64,000 nt of DNA from Castellaniella daejeonensis (lineage in GTDB: Bacteria > Pseudomonadota > Gammaproteobacteria > Burkholderiales > Burkholderiaceae_B): assembly GCF_039523555.1 (NCBI RefSeq), contig NZ_BAAAFN010000009.1, positions 62,001 to 126,000 on the forward strand. Direction: 5' to 3'. Below are positions 1-8,364 of this stretch, in pieces; within the stretch, counting starts at the first letter, position 1, and the number at the start of each line of letters is the position of its first letter. A program made the position numbers and the translations under genes. Below the pieces are notes generated by a model that saw only the letters and a program-made list of their open reading frames with translations, was not told the origin of the DNA and made no database searches.

Positions 1-969
1 CTGCTCCAGGGCGCGCTCGCCCGCACCGGCGCCATGGAACCGGTCGACGATCTCGCGGGCCAGCAGGACCTTGGCGTCGCGCGGATTGCGCCCGGCCGAG
101 ACTTCTGCCTGCAAGGCGCCGATTTCCTGCAGGGACTTGAAGGACAGCAGCTCGAAATAGCGCCACATCAGCGTGTCGGAGATCGACATCAGCTTGCCGA
201 ACATGGAGTCGGGCGACTCGGTGATGCCGATGTAGTTGCCCTTGGACTTGGACATCTTCTCGACCCCGTCGGTGCCTTCCAGCAGCGGCATCGTCAGGAC
301 GCACTGGGGTTCCTGGCCGTATTCCTTCTGCAGTTCCCGGCCCACCAGCAGGTTGAATTTCTGGTCGGTGCCGCCGAGCTCGAGATCGGCCTTCAGGGCC
401 ACGGAATCGTAGCCCTGCAGCAGCGGATACAGGAATTCATGCACGGAGATCGGCACACCGCCCTTGAAGCGGCGGGTGAAGTCGTCGCGTTCCATCATGC
501 GGGCGACGGTGTAGCGCGAGGCCAGCTGGATCAGGCCGCGGGTGCCGAGCGGATCGCACCATTCGGAGTTGTAGCGGATCTCGGTGCGGTCGGGGTCCAG
601 CACCAGGCTGGCCTGGGCGTAGTAGGTCTTGGCGTTTTCGCGGATCTGCTCGGGCGTGAGCGGCGGGCGGGTGGCGTTGCGACCGCTGGGGTCGCCGATC
701 TGCGCGGTGAAGTCACCGATCAGGAAGATCACGGTATGGCCCAGATCCTGCAGCTGGCGCATCTTGTTGAGCACCACGGTATGGCCCAGGTGGATGTCGG
801 GCGCGGTGGGGTCCAGGCCGAGCTTGATGCGCAGGGGCGTGCCGCTTGCGCGGCTGCGCGCCAGTTTGGTGGCGAATTCGGAAACGACGAGCAATTCGTC
901 GCAACCCCGCTGGGCCACGCGCAGATCTTCGGCGATCCGGGGGTCGACGGGGTCGGAGGGGGACGACAT
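1..969 (-). CDS. tyrS: Tyrosyl-tRNA synthetase, 3' end cut by window edge
   Basis: Class I aminoacyl-tRNA synthetase that charges tRNA-Tyr in the cytoplasm. The 323 codons present start MSSPSDPVDPRIAEDLRVAQ and include the HIGH-type motif HLGHTVV and the KMSKS motif (KMSKSKGNYIG), so the catalytic core is complete. The C-terminal S4-like RNA-binding part would lie before base 1. The ATG at 967-969 is the first credible start; upstream is a short divergent region shared with the M23 peptidase gene. The identity is firm; only the missing end limits the call. Confidence 0.95.
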   Translation of the reverse strand, partial: MSSPSDPVDPRIAEDLRVAQRGCDELLVVSEFATKLARSRASGTPLRIKLGLDPTAPDIHLGHTVVLNKMRQLQDLGHTVIFLIGDFTAQIGDPSGRNATRPPLTPEQIRENAKTYYAQASLVLDPDRTEIRYNSEWCDPLGTRGLIQLASRYTVARMMERDDFTRRFKGGVPISVHEFLYPLLQGYDSVALKADLELGGTDQKFNLLVGRELQKEYGQEPQCVLTMPLLEGTDGVEKMSKSKGNYIGITESPDSMFGKLMSISDTLMWRYFELLSFKSLQEIGALQAEVSAGRNPRDAKVLLAREIVDRFHGAGAGERALEQ

Positions 970-1159
970 GATATACGCTTTTACCAGAGAAAAATGAAAA
1001 ACTGCTCGAAAAAACGACAGGTATGCGCTAGCATAACGTGCCATCGCAGCTTCTGTACAACACATTCGACGCCAATCCGGGCGGCGGGGTCTCATGTTAG
1101 CAGAACCCCTCTCTCGCCCAGGATGCGCACAGCCCGAATCCACCGGACCCATTCCACCC

Positions 1160-2491
1160 ATGATGCCTGAGGCCACCCCGCAACAACGCCGCCATCACGT
1201 CACCCGCAGTCTGTTGTTCGCCGCCGGCGGCCTGTTCCTGACTGCCGCTGCACTGGCCGTCGTCCAGCCTTCCACGCCTCCCGAACCCATCTTCCAGGCC
1301 CGCCAGACGCTCGACCTGCCGCCCCAGCATGTCGCGGGCGACCAAAAGGCCGCGCCCTACATCGCCTCGACCCGCATCCGCCGCGGCGACACGGTGTCCG
1401 ACCTGCTGAACCGCCTGGGGGTGCACGAAGACGGCCTGCTGGCCTTCCTGACGCACGACGAGCGGGCACGGTCCATCTACAAGCTCTACCCCGGCCGCAC
1501 CGTGCAGGCCGCCCTGGACGAACAGGGCCGGATGGTGTGGCTGCGCTATACCCATACGCCGGGCACCACCGAAAAATCCGGCCTCGTTTCCGCCTGGCTC
1601 GAAGTCCGGCCCGCCGACGGTGGTTTCTCCGCCCAGGAACGCACCACCGCCGCCATCCGCGAAACCCGCATCGCCGAAGGCGAAATCACCAGCTCCCTGT
1701 TCGGCGCTGCCGACCAGGCCCAGATCCCGGATGCGATCACCATGGAAATGGTGGACATCCTGGGCAGCCGCATCGACTTCCTGAAAGACCTGCGCAAGGG
1801 CGACCGTTTCCGCATCGTCTACGACGCCTACATGCACGACGGCGAAGAAGTCGGCACCGGCCACATCCGCGCGCTGGAATTCATCAACCGCGGCAAGACC
1901 TACAGCGCCGTCTGGTTCCAGAAAGGCCAGGAATCCGGCGGCTACTACGATTTCTCGGGAGCCAGCCTGAAAGGCGCCTTCCTGCGCACCGCCATCAAGT
2001 TCACCCGCATCAGCTCGCGCTTCGGCATGCGCATGCACCCGATCCACAAGCACTGGACCGGCCACAAGGGCGTGGACTATGCCGCGCCCTCCGGCACGCC
2101 GATCCATGCGACGGCCGACGGCACGGTCGAATTCATCGGCCGCCAGAACGGCTACGGCAACGTCATCATCCTGAAGAACTTCGGCAAATATTCCACGCTG
2201 TACGCCCACCAGAGCCGTTTCGCCAAGGGCCTGAAAAAGGGCGACCGCGTCCAGCAGGGCCAGTTGATCGGCTACGTGGGCTCGACGGGCTGGGCCACCG
2301 GGCCGCACCTGCACTACGAGTTCCGCATCGACAATCGACCGGTCGACCCGCTTGCGGTGGACCTGCCGGTGGCGCGCACGCTGGAGCCGGCCGATCGCAA
2401 GGCCTTCCAGGACGTGGTTGCCCTCTACCGTCCGCAGATCGAACTGATGGCGCGGCTGCAGGACAGCCGCATCCAGATCGCCCAGCAATAA
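1160..2491 (+). CDS. M23 family metallopeptidase (OapA/MepM-like peptidoglycan hydrolase)
   Basis: Predicted envelope zinc endopeptidase that cuts peptide crosslinks in peptidoglycan. A short basic N-terminus and one hydrophobic segment suggest a signal anchor. An OapA/LysM-like stretch follows (RRGDTVSDLLNRLGV), and the LytM domain fills the C-terminal third. Zinc and catalytic motifs are visible: GHKGVDYAAP (HxxxD), LYAHQSRF and GPHLHYEF (HxH). I chose the start at 1160 because the 22 residues reached from the in-frame ATG at 1094 look unconserved; neither start has a clear Shine-Dalgarno. The gene ends 13 bases before anmK, so hydrolase and recycling kinase are probably co-transcribed. Confidence 0.9.
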   Translation: MMPEATPQQRRHHVTRSLLFAAGGLFLTAAALAVVQPSTPPEPIFQARQTLDLPPQHVAGDQKAAPYIASTRIRRGDTVSDLLNRLGVHEDGLLAFLTHDERARSIYKLYPGRTVQAALDEQGRMVWLRYTHTPGTTEKSGLVSAWLEVRPADGGFSAQERTTAAIRETRIAEGEITSSLFGAADQAQIPDAITMEMVDILGSRIDFLKDLRKGDRFRIVYDAYMHDGEEVGTGHIRALEFINRGKTYSAVWFQKGQESGGYYDFSGASLKGAFLRTAIKFTRISSRFGMRMHPIHKHWTGHKGVDYAAPSGTPIHATADGTVEFIGRQNGYGNVIILKNFGKYSTLYAHQSRFAKGLKKGDRVQQGQLIGYVGSTGWATGPHLHYEFRIDNRPVDPLAVDLPVARTLEPADRKAFQDVVALYRPQIELMARLQDSRIQIAQQ

Positions 2492-2504
2492 GGGACGCCG
2501 CCCC

Positions 2505-3614
2505 ATGGCTCCCGACCGGCCGGCCGAGATCTATATCGGCCTGATGTCGGGCACCAGCACCGACGGCGTGGACGGCGTGCTGGCGGACCTGACCGGCGAC
2601 GCCATCCGGGTGCTGGCCAGTGCCGGCCGCCCCTTGCCGGACACCCTGCGCCAGGAACTCCTGGCCCTGAACGCCCCCGGCCCCGACGAACTGGCTCGGG
2701 CGGCGCGGGCCGCCAATGCCCTGGCCGATTGCTATGAAGACGTCGTGCGCGACCTGCTGGCGCAAGCCGGCCTGCGCGCCGGCCGCATCCGCGCGATCGG
2801 TGCCCACGGGCAGACAGTGCGCCATGCGCCCGAGTCCGGCTATACCATTCAGATCAACGCGCCGGCGCGGCTGGCGGAACGGGCCGGCATCGCGGTCGTT
2901 GCGGATTTCCGCAGCCGCGACGTGGCGGCCGGCGGCCAAGGCGCCCCGCTGGTGCCGGCCTTCCATGCCGCGCGCTTCGGCCAGGGTGAAGGCCGCGCCG
3001 TCCTGAACCTGGGCGGCATCGCCAATCTGACCGTACTGGCCGAGCCGGTGCGCGGCTTCGATACCGGGCCGGCCAACATGCTGATGGACGCCTGGATCCG
3101 GCGCCACCAGGGCCGGCCTTACGACCAGGATGGCGCCTGGGCCGCGCAGGGCCGCTGCCACGATGGCCTGCTGGCCAGCCTGCTGGCCGAACCCTGGCTG
3201 GAACTCGCGCCGCCGAAATCGACCGGGCGCGATCTGTTCAGCCTGGAATGGCTGGATGACCGGATCAGTCGGATGCCCGACGGCGACCGGCCGCAGCCGG
3301 CCGACATCCAGGCCACCCTGCTGCGCCTGTCGGTGGATTCGATCGCCGGCGCCGTGCGCCGCCATGCGCCGGACACGCGGGAAATCCTGGCTTGCGGCGG
3401 TGGCGCCCGGAACCCGGTTTTCATGGCCGCCCTGTCGCGGGCCCTGCCCTGCCGCCTGACGACCACGGACGCCTATGGCGTGCCTGCCCAGGACGTCGAG
3501 GCGCTGGCGTTCGCCTGGCTGGCGCAAGCGCACATCCAGGGGCGCCCCGCCTGCCTGCCGGCCGTCACGGGGGCGCGGCACGCAACCATCGCAGGCTGCC
3601 TGTATCCCGCCTGA
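2505..3614 (+). CDS. anmK: Anhydro-N-acetylmuramic acid kinase
   Basis: Cytoplasmic kinase that opens the 1,6-anhydro ring of anhMurNAc and phosphorylates it to MurNAc-6-phosphate, a step in cell-wall recycling. The family hallmark GLMSGTSTDGVDGV is at residues 12-25. Other ASKHA-fold motifs are LNLGGIANLTVL, the FDTGPANMLMD block and a late CGGGARNPVFMAAL adenosine-binding block. Its 369 residues match the usual family length. It lies just behind the M23 peptidase gene and converges on erpA with 22 bases between stop codons. Confidence 0.96.
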   Translation: MAPDRPAEIYIGLMSGTSTDGVDGVLADLTGDAIRVLASAGRPLPDTLRQELLALNAPGPDELARAARAANALADCYEDVVRDLLAQAGLRAGRIRAIGAHGQTVRHAPESGYTIQINAPARLAERAGIAVVADFRSRDVAAGGQGAPLVPAFHAARFGQGEGRAVLNLGGIANLTVLAEPVRGFDTGPANMLMDAWIRRHQGRPYDQDGAWAAQGRCHDGLLASLLAEPWLELAPPKSTGRDLFSLEWLDDRISRMPDGDRPQPADIQATLLRLSVDSIAGAVRRHAPDTREILACGGGARNPVFMAALSRALPCRLTTTDAYGVPAQDVEALAFAWLAQAHIQGRPACLPAVTGARHATIAGCLYPA

Positions 3615-3636
3615 AAAGCCGCCGCGGCGGGCCGGG

Positions 3637-4002
3637 TCAGGGCGAGAACGAGGAACCGCAGCCGCAGGTGGTGTTGGCGTTGGGATTGCGGATGACGAAC
3701 TGCGAGCCTTCCAGGTCGTCCTTGTAGTCGATTTCGGAACCGACCAGGTACTGGAAGCTCATGGGGTCCACCAGCAGCTGGACGCCGTTGCGCTCGATGG
3801 TGGTGTCGTCTTCGGCGACATCCTCGTCGAAGGTGAAGCCGTACTGGAATCCCGAGCAGCCGCCACCCTGGACGAAGACCCGCAGCTTCAGACCGGGGTT
3901 GTTTTCCTCGATCAGCAGTTCGCGGACCTTGGCGGCGGCGGCGTCGGTGAAGATCAGAGGGCTGGGCGGAACGTCGAGATCCGCGTGTTCGATGGTGCTC
4001 AA
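3637..4002 (-). CDS. erpA: Iron-sulfur cluster insertion protein ErpA (TTG start)
   Basis: A-type carrier that delivers Fe-S clusters to apo-enzymes. The 121 residues show the HesB/IscA pattern: GGGCSGFQYGF with Cys49, then CGCG near the end with Cys113 and Cys115 as the other two cluster ligands. The start codon is TTG (4002-4000), embedded in TTGA so that it overlaps the stop of the upstream gene by four bases. This is the position expected from ErpA length, and no ATG fits. Re-initiation after the upstream gene probably sets its translation. Confidence 0.95.
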   Translation of the reverse strand: MSTIEHADLDVPPSPLIFTDAAAAKVRELLIEENNPGLKLRVFVQGGGCSGFQYGFTFDEDVAEDDTTIERNGVQLLVDPMSFQYLVGSEIDYKDDLEGSQFVIRNPNANTTCGCGSSFSP

Positions 4003-4742
4003 GGCAAAACTCCTGCGCGTTCGGGTGGCGCGCGATTCAAGTCGGCATCCTGGGAAGCCCGGACCGTGTCGCCTTCGAGGATTTCGAGGCGGACCGACTG
4101 GATGGCGAGATCCGGCACACGCTGCAGGACGCCCGTGCTGCGCTGGAACTGGTCGAAGACCAGGGCCAGCGGATCCGCCCCCGGGGCGGATGCTGTGGTC
4201 TCGCCGGCGGCAGGGGCCACCGGCGGGCTCAATTCGATTTTAACGGCTTTGCCCTGCGAACGGCCATTGGCCACGAATCGCATGCGGCCTTTGAAGGGCT
4301 CGGCCTGGGGCGCGGCGTTGCGCGTCAGCAGCACCCGATAGCGCAGGAATTCGCCATCGGCCTGGATATCGAAGGCCCGCACCGCCACGGCGCCCGCCGG
4401 ACCCGGGGGAATCAACTGCTCGTAGAAGGCCAGCTGGTTGCGGGTGCGGCCCAGCTCCTGCTGCAGTTCGGCGTTCTTGTCCTGGAGCACGCGCTGGGTG
4501 CCTGCCTGGACCTCGGCCTGGCTGCGCAGGGCCGCCAGATCGGTCTGCGCCCCGACCAGATCGGCCTGCAGGGATTCGACCTGGGACCGCAGGGCTACGA
4601 GCGCCTCGCGATCCCCGGAATGCATGCCGAAATGCATGGCCAGCGCGCCAATGACGAACACCACCGCCAGCAGCATGAGCCGGGAAAGGACGCGCACCAG
4701 CCAGAAGCTGAAGCCGCCGCGCGCCGCAGAGGATTGCGTCAT
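3999..4742 (-). CDS. Membrane-anchored coiled-coil protein, DUF6776-like
   Basis: Function unknown. The 247-residue product has a short cytoplasmic start, one transmembrane helix near residues 15-37 (LSRLMLLAVVFVIGALAMHF), a predicted coiled coil to about residue 110 rich in Q, L and A, and a beta-rich C-terminal domain. It sits between argC and erpA, a place where related Burkholderiales carry a small protein of this type. It overlaps the erpA start by four bases, so it is probably translated ahead of erpA. The family name is from memory; the topology is visible. Confidence 0.72.
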   Translation of the reverse strand: MTQSSAARGGFSFWLVRVLSRLMLLAVVFVIGALAMHFGMHSGDREALVALRSQVESLQADLVGAQTDLAALRSQAEVQAGTQRVLQDKNAELQQELGRTRNQLAFYEQLIPPGPAGAVAVRAFDIQADGEFLRYRVLLTRNAAPQAEPFKGRMRFVANGRSQGKAVKIELSPPVAPAAGETTASAPGADPLALVFDQFQRSTGVLQRVPDLAIQSVRLEILEGDTVRASQDADLNRAPPERAGVLP

Positions 4743-4761
4743 GCGGGCATCTCCGGGAAGG

Positions 4762-5826
4762 TCAGGGCAGCACCGCCACGTGCTGCAGGCCGGTGGTTTC
4801 CGGCAGGCCGAACATCAGGTTCATGTTCTGCACGGCCTGGCCTGCAGCGCCCTTGACGAGGTTGTCCTGGACCACCAGGACAACCAGCGTGTCGCCGCCG
4901 GCAGGCCGGTGCACGGCGATGCGCAGCATGTTCGAGGCACGCACCGAGCGCGTCTGCGGCAGGCTGCCCGCCGGCATGACGTCCACGAAGGGCTCGCCGG
5001 CGTAGCGCTGCTCGTACAGTGCCTGGAAATCGGTGTCCAGGGCTTCCGGCAGGATGCGCAGGTACAGGGTGGAGAACATGCCGCGGATCATGGGCACCAG
5101 GTGCGGCACGAAAGTCAGGCCCACCGGCGCGCCCGCGATACGGGCGAGGCACTCGGAAATTTCGGGATGATGGCGGTGTCCGGCCACCCCGTAGGCCGCG
5201 AAGTTGTCGGCGGCCTCGGAAAACAGGGAGCCGACCTGCGTCTTGCGCCCCGCCCCCGACACGCCGGACTTGGAGTCGGCGATGACGTGCGTGGTGTCGA
5301 CCAGGGGCCGGCCGGCCTGCAGCACCGGGGCCAGCCCGAGCAGGACCGTGGTCGGATAGCAGCCGGGATTGCCCACGACACGCGCCTGGCGGATGCGGTC
5401 GCGGTCCAGTTCGGGCAGGCCGTAGACGGCTTCCTTGAGCACGTCGGGGCTGCTGTGAGGCATCTTGTACCACTGCTGGAAGGTATCGACGTCCTGCAGG
5501 CGGAAATCGGCCGCTAGGTCGATCACCCGCACGCCGTGTTCCAGCAGGCCGTGCGCCTGTTCCATGGCCACGCCATGCGGCGTGGCGAAGAACACCACGT
5601 CGCACTGGTCCAGCGCGGCTTCTTCGGGCGTCTGGAAGCGCAAGTCCACGTGCCCCCGCAGATTGGGGAACATGTCGGCCACCGGCATCCCCGATTCCTT
5701 GCGGGACGTGATGGCATGCAGCTGGACGCCGGGATGCTGCGACAGCAAGCGCAGCAGTTCCACGCCCGTGTAGCCGGTCCCGCCGACGATGCCGGCCTTG
5801 ATGCGCGATGCGGAATTCGTGGTCAT
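4762..5826 (-). CDS. argC: N-acetyl-gamma-glutamyl-phosphate reductase
   Basis: Third step of arginine synthesis: NADPH-dependent reduction of N-acetyl-glutamyl phosphate to the semialdehyde. A Rossmann motif GGTGYTG is at residues 15-21 and the catalytic cysteine is in GNPGCYPT (Cys156). The 354-residue length fits the longer, type 1 family. It lies downstream of rpsI on the same strand, with a terminator between them, and 19 bases ahead of the coiled-coil gene. A second arginine gene, argJ, lies about 31 kb away in this window. Confidence 0.96.
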   Translation of the reverse strand: MTTNSASRIKAGIVGGTGYTGVELLRLLSQHPGVQLHAITSRKESGMPVADMFPNLRGHVDLRFQTPEEAALDQCDVVFFATPHGVAMEQAHGLLEHGVRVIDLAADFRLQDVDTFQQWYKMPHSSPDVLKEAVYGLPELDRDRIRQARVVGNPGCYPTTVLLGLAPVLQAGRPLVDTTHVIADSKSGVSGAGRKTQVGSLFSEAADNFAAYGVAGHRHHPEISECLARIAGAPVGLTFVPHLVPMIRGMFSTLYLRILPEALDTDFQALYEQRYAGEPFVDVMPAGSLPQTRSVRASNMLRIAVHRPAGGDTLVVLVVQDNLVKGAAGQAVQNMNLMFGLPETTGLQHVAVLP

Positions 5827-5965
5827 GCGATGGAATCCTGTTGACTATCCGGAAAATGATCCGCCGGCCGCAAGGCGGACTGGGGGATTTCCCTGAATTA
5901 TGGCACGCGCACGCACGCTGCGGCCCCGATAGCGGTCCGGGGCCCGGCATGCCGGCGCGCCAAGC

Positions 5966-5992
5966 AAAAAACCCCGGCCCGAGGCCAGGGTT
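5966..5992 (-). terminator. Rho-independent terminator after rpsI
   Basis: On the minus strand a 10-bp stem with one mismatch (arms 5983-5992 and 5970-5979, loop 5980-5982) runs into a T tract read from 5969 to 5966. It lies 43 bases past the rpsI stop and ends the rplM-rpsI transcript before argC. Confidence 0.82.
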
Positions 5993-6034
5993 TCCTGCAC
6001 TGCATGCCGAGCGGCAAGCCGCCCGGATGCCGGA

Positions 6035-6427
6035 TCAGCGCTTGCTGAACTGCTTGCGCCGACGAGCCTTGTGGAAGCCGACCTTCTTGCGCTCGACTTC
6101 GCGGGCGTCGCGGGTGACCAGACCCGCCTGCTTCAGCGGCGACTTCAGGGTTTCGTCGTAGTCGATCAGGGCACGCGTGATGCCGTGACGCACGGCACCG
6201 GCCTGTCCGGATTCGCCACCGCCATGGACGTTGACGTGGAAGTCGAACGATTCCAGGTGGTTGGTGACTTCGAGCGGCTGACGCACGACCATGCGGCCGG
6301 TTTCGCGCGCGAAGTATTCATCGACGGGGCGACCGTTGACGATGATCTTGCCCGTGCCTTTTTTCAGGAACACCCGCGCCACAGACGTCTTGCGGCGGCC
6401 AGTGCCGTAATTCCAGTTACCGATCAT
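6035..6427 (-). CDS. rpsI: 30S ribosomal protein S9
   Basis: Small-subunit protein whose C-terminal tail reaches the P-site tRNA. The 130 residues begin MIGNWNYGTGRRKTSVARVF and end with the basic tail RRRKQFSKR, both diagnostic. It is 12 bases behind rplM, forming the near-universal L13-S9 pair, and is followed by a strong terminator. Confidence 0.98.
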   Translation of the reverse strand: MIGNWNYGTGRRKTSVARVFLKKGTGKIIVNGRPVDEYFARETGRMVVRQPLEVTNHLESFDFHVNVHGGGESGQAGAVRHGITRALIDYDETLKSPLKQAGLVTRDAREVERKKVGFHKARRRKQFSKR

Positions 6428-6439
6428 GATGGCCTATCC

Positions 6440-6868
6440 TCAGAAGTCCAGGGGTTGCGGCTGCTGCGCGGTGTGCGGGTGCTCGGCACCGGCATAGACC
6501 TTCAGCTTCTTTGCCATGGCGTAGCCCAGAGGACCCTTGGGCAGCATGCCCTTGACTGCCTTCTGCAGGGCACGGCCGGGGAAGCGCTGCTGCATCTTCT
6601 GGAAGTTGGTTTCCGTGATCCCGCCCGGATAGGTGGAGTGACGGTAGTAGCGCTTGTCTTGCGCCTTGGCGCCCGTGACGACGATATCGGCGGCATTGAT
6701 GACGACGATGTAATCGCCCGTATCCACGTGCGGCGTGAATTCCGGTTTGTGCTTGCCACGCAGGCGGCGTGCGACTTCGCTGGCCACACGGCCCAGGACC
6801 TTGCCCTTGGCGTCGATCACAAACCAGTCACGCTTGACTTCATGCGGCTTGGCCACAAAGGTCTTCAT
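6440..6868 (-). CDS. rplM: 50S ribosomal protein L13
   Basis: Early-assembling large-subunit protein. It is 142 residues long, with the family motifs LGRVASEVARRLRGKHK and YRHSTYPGG. First gene of the rplM-rpsI operon. It has a leader of roughly 115 nucleotides from the candidate promoter at 6991-7019, long enough for autogenous control, though no known leader motif was recognised. Confidence 0.98.
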   Translation of the reverse strand: MKTFVAKPHEVKRDWFVIDAKGKVLGRVASEVARRLRGKHKPEFTPHVDTGDYIVVINAADIVVTGAKAQDKRYYRHSTYPGGITETNFQKMQQRFPGRALQKAVKGMLPKGPLGYAMAKKLKVYAGAEHPHTAQQPQPLDF

Positions 6869-6990
6869 GATGGTGTTCCTGATGAAATGAATGAAAGGAT
6901 TTTCGCTTGACCCGCCAAGGCTTTATGAAGAGCCCGGAAAAGACCGGATCCGTAGCCCGTACGGTGATGAACCAAAACGAAAATCCTACC

Positions 6991-7019
6991 ATTGTACACG
7001 GACCGGGCAGTGCATACAA
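6991..7019 (-). promoter_or_regulatory. Candidate sigma-70 promoter of rplM-rpsI
   Basis: Minus-strand -35 TTGTAT (7019-7014) and -10 TACAAT (6996-6991) are separated by exactly 17 bases. The -10 matches consensus at five of six positions. Nothing else competes between dctP and rplM. Confidence 0.6.
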
Positions 7020-7098
7020 ACCCGCCGGGATCCGGATCGCCAGGCCCAGGGGCGGGCCGGCTGGATGAGACGCCGGCACCCGCAGCTTCGCGAAGATG

Positions 7099-7135
7099 AA
7101 AAAAGGGGGCGCTCCCAGCGGAGCCCCCCCCTTTT
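7099..7135 (-). terminator. Rho-independent terminator after the TRAP binding-protein gene
   Basis: On the minus strand a G-rich arm, a short loop and a C-rich arm form a long GC stem followed by six T residues (reading toward 7099). It lies about 20 bases past the stop of the 7154-8251 gene, which therefore looks monocistronic. Confidence 0.82.
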
Positions 7136-7153
7136 CCGGGCAGCCGGAGAGGA

Positions 7154-8251
7154 TTACTTCTTCCGGGCCAGGGCCGCGCCCAGGTAGTTGTCGTAGGAAC
7201 CTTCGGCCACACGGAACCAGGGCACGATGTTGTCGCGGAAGGCCATGTAGTTGTCGAAGATCTTCTTGAATCCGGGATCCTTGTCGCAGAATTCCTTGTA
7301 GACCTGGTTGGAGGCCTCGAACGACGCGTCCATGACTTCGCGCGGGAAGCTCTTGAGCACGGCGCCCCCAGCGATCAGACGGCGCAGGGCTTCGGGGTTG
7401 TGGGCGTCGTAGTCCTGGACCATCTTCGCGCCCGCGGCGCGCGAGGCGACGTCGATGACACGCTGGTAGGCCTTGGGCAGTTCGGCATAGGCCTTGTCGT
7501 TGACGTACAGCGACACCTGGGCCGAGCCTTCCCACCAGCCCGGGTAGTAATAGTATTTGGCGACCTTCTGGAAGCCCAGCTTTTCGTCATCCACGGGGCC
7601 GACGAATTCCACGGCATCCAGCGCTCCCTTTTCCAGGGACGGGTAGATATCGCCGGGGGGAATCTGCTGGGGAATCACGCCCAGGCGAGAAAGGACTTCG
7701 CCCGCAAAGCCGGCCGTGCGCATCTTCAGGCCCTTCAGGTCTTCGACCGACTTGATTTCCTTGCGGTACCAGCCTCCCATCTGGGTGCCGGTATTGCCCA
7801 GGGGGAAGTTGACGATGCCGCGCGGCGCGAAGAGTTCGCGCATCAGCTTCAGGCCGTCGCCTTCGTACATCCAGGCGTTCATCTGGCGCACGTTCAGCCC
7901 GAAGGGCACCGCCGTGTCGAAGCAGAAGGAGGGGTCCTTGCCATAGTAGTAGTAGGACGCGGTCTGGCCGCATTCCACGGTGCGGTTGCCGACGGCATCC
8001 ATCACGCCATAGCCCGGCACCAGCTCGCCGGCCGGGTACAGCCGGATGTTGAAGTTCCCGTCGGTGATTTCCTTGACCATGTCGCAGAACATCTGGGCCG
8101 TCGAGAAGAGCGGCGGCAGCGACGGTCCGTAGGTCGAGGTCATCTTCCAGTTGATCTGGGGGGCCGACTGGGCGATGGCCGGGGCGGCCACTGCCGCCGT
8201 GCCTGCCACCGCGCCCAGACCCGCCTTTTTCAGAAATGCGCGACGCTGCAT
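7154..8251 (-). CDS. TRAP transporter substrate-binding protein, DctP/TakP type, orphan
   Basis: Periplasmic solute receptor of a tripartite ATP-independent transporter, probably for a keto acid or carboxylate. A Tat-type signal is clear (MQRRAFLKKAGLGAVAGTAA, cut near AIAQS). The DctP fold is supported by LYPAGELVPGYGVMDAVGNR, GLKMRTAGFAGEVLSRLG and a GALDAVEFVGPVDDEKLGF ligand region. Length is 365 residues. No DctQ or DctM permease gene lies beside it: neighbours are rplM and pmbA. It has its own terminator, so it is a stand-alone receptor here. The ligand cannot be read from the sequence. Confidence 0.88.
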   Translation of the reverse strand: MQRRAFLKKAGLGAVAGTAAVAAPAIAQSAPQINWKMTSTYGPSLPPLFSTAQMFCDMVKEITDGNFNIRLYPAGELVPGYGVMDAVGNRTVECGQTASYYYYGKDPSFCFDTAVPFGLNVRQMNAWMYEGDGLKLMRELFAPRGIVNFPLGNTGTQMGGWYRKEIKSVEDLKGLKMRTAGFAGEVLSRLGVIPQQIPPGDIYPSLEKGALDAVEFVGPVDDEKLGFQKVAKYYYYPGWWEGSAQVSLYVNDKAYAELPKAYQRVIDVASRAAGAKMVQDYDAHNPEALRRLIAGGAVLKSFPREVMDASFEASNQVYKEFCDKDPGFKKIFDNYMAFRDNIVPWFRVAEGSYDNYLGAALARKK

Positions 8252-8364
8252 GATGAAGGATCTCCTGTCTGTTGGAATATTTGGTATCGAGTGCTACCCA
8301 GCCCCTGGATATTACACTGCGCGCCCCCGCGCTGCACGCGGCACCGCACGGAAAACCGCGTGGT

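Noticed and set aside
34..1170. Long plus-strand open frame across tyrS
   Set aside because: It is antisense to a clear tyrosyl-tRNA synthetase with HIGH and KMSKS motifs; its own sequence is low-complexity Gly/Ala/Gln/His with no family pattern, typical of shadow frames in GC-rich DNA.
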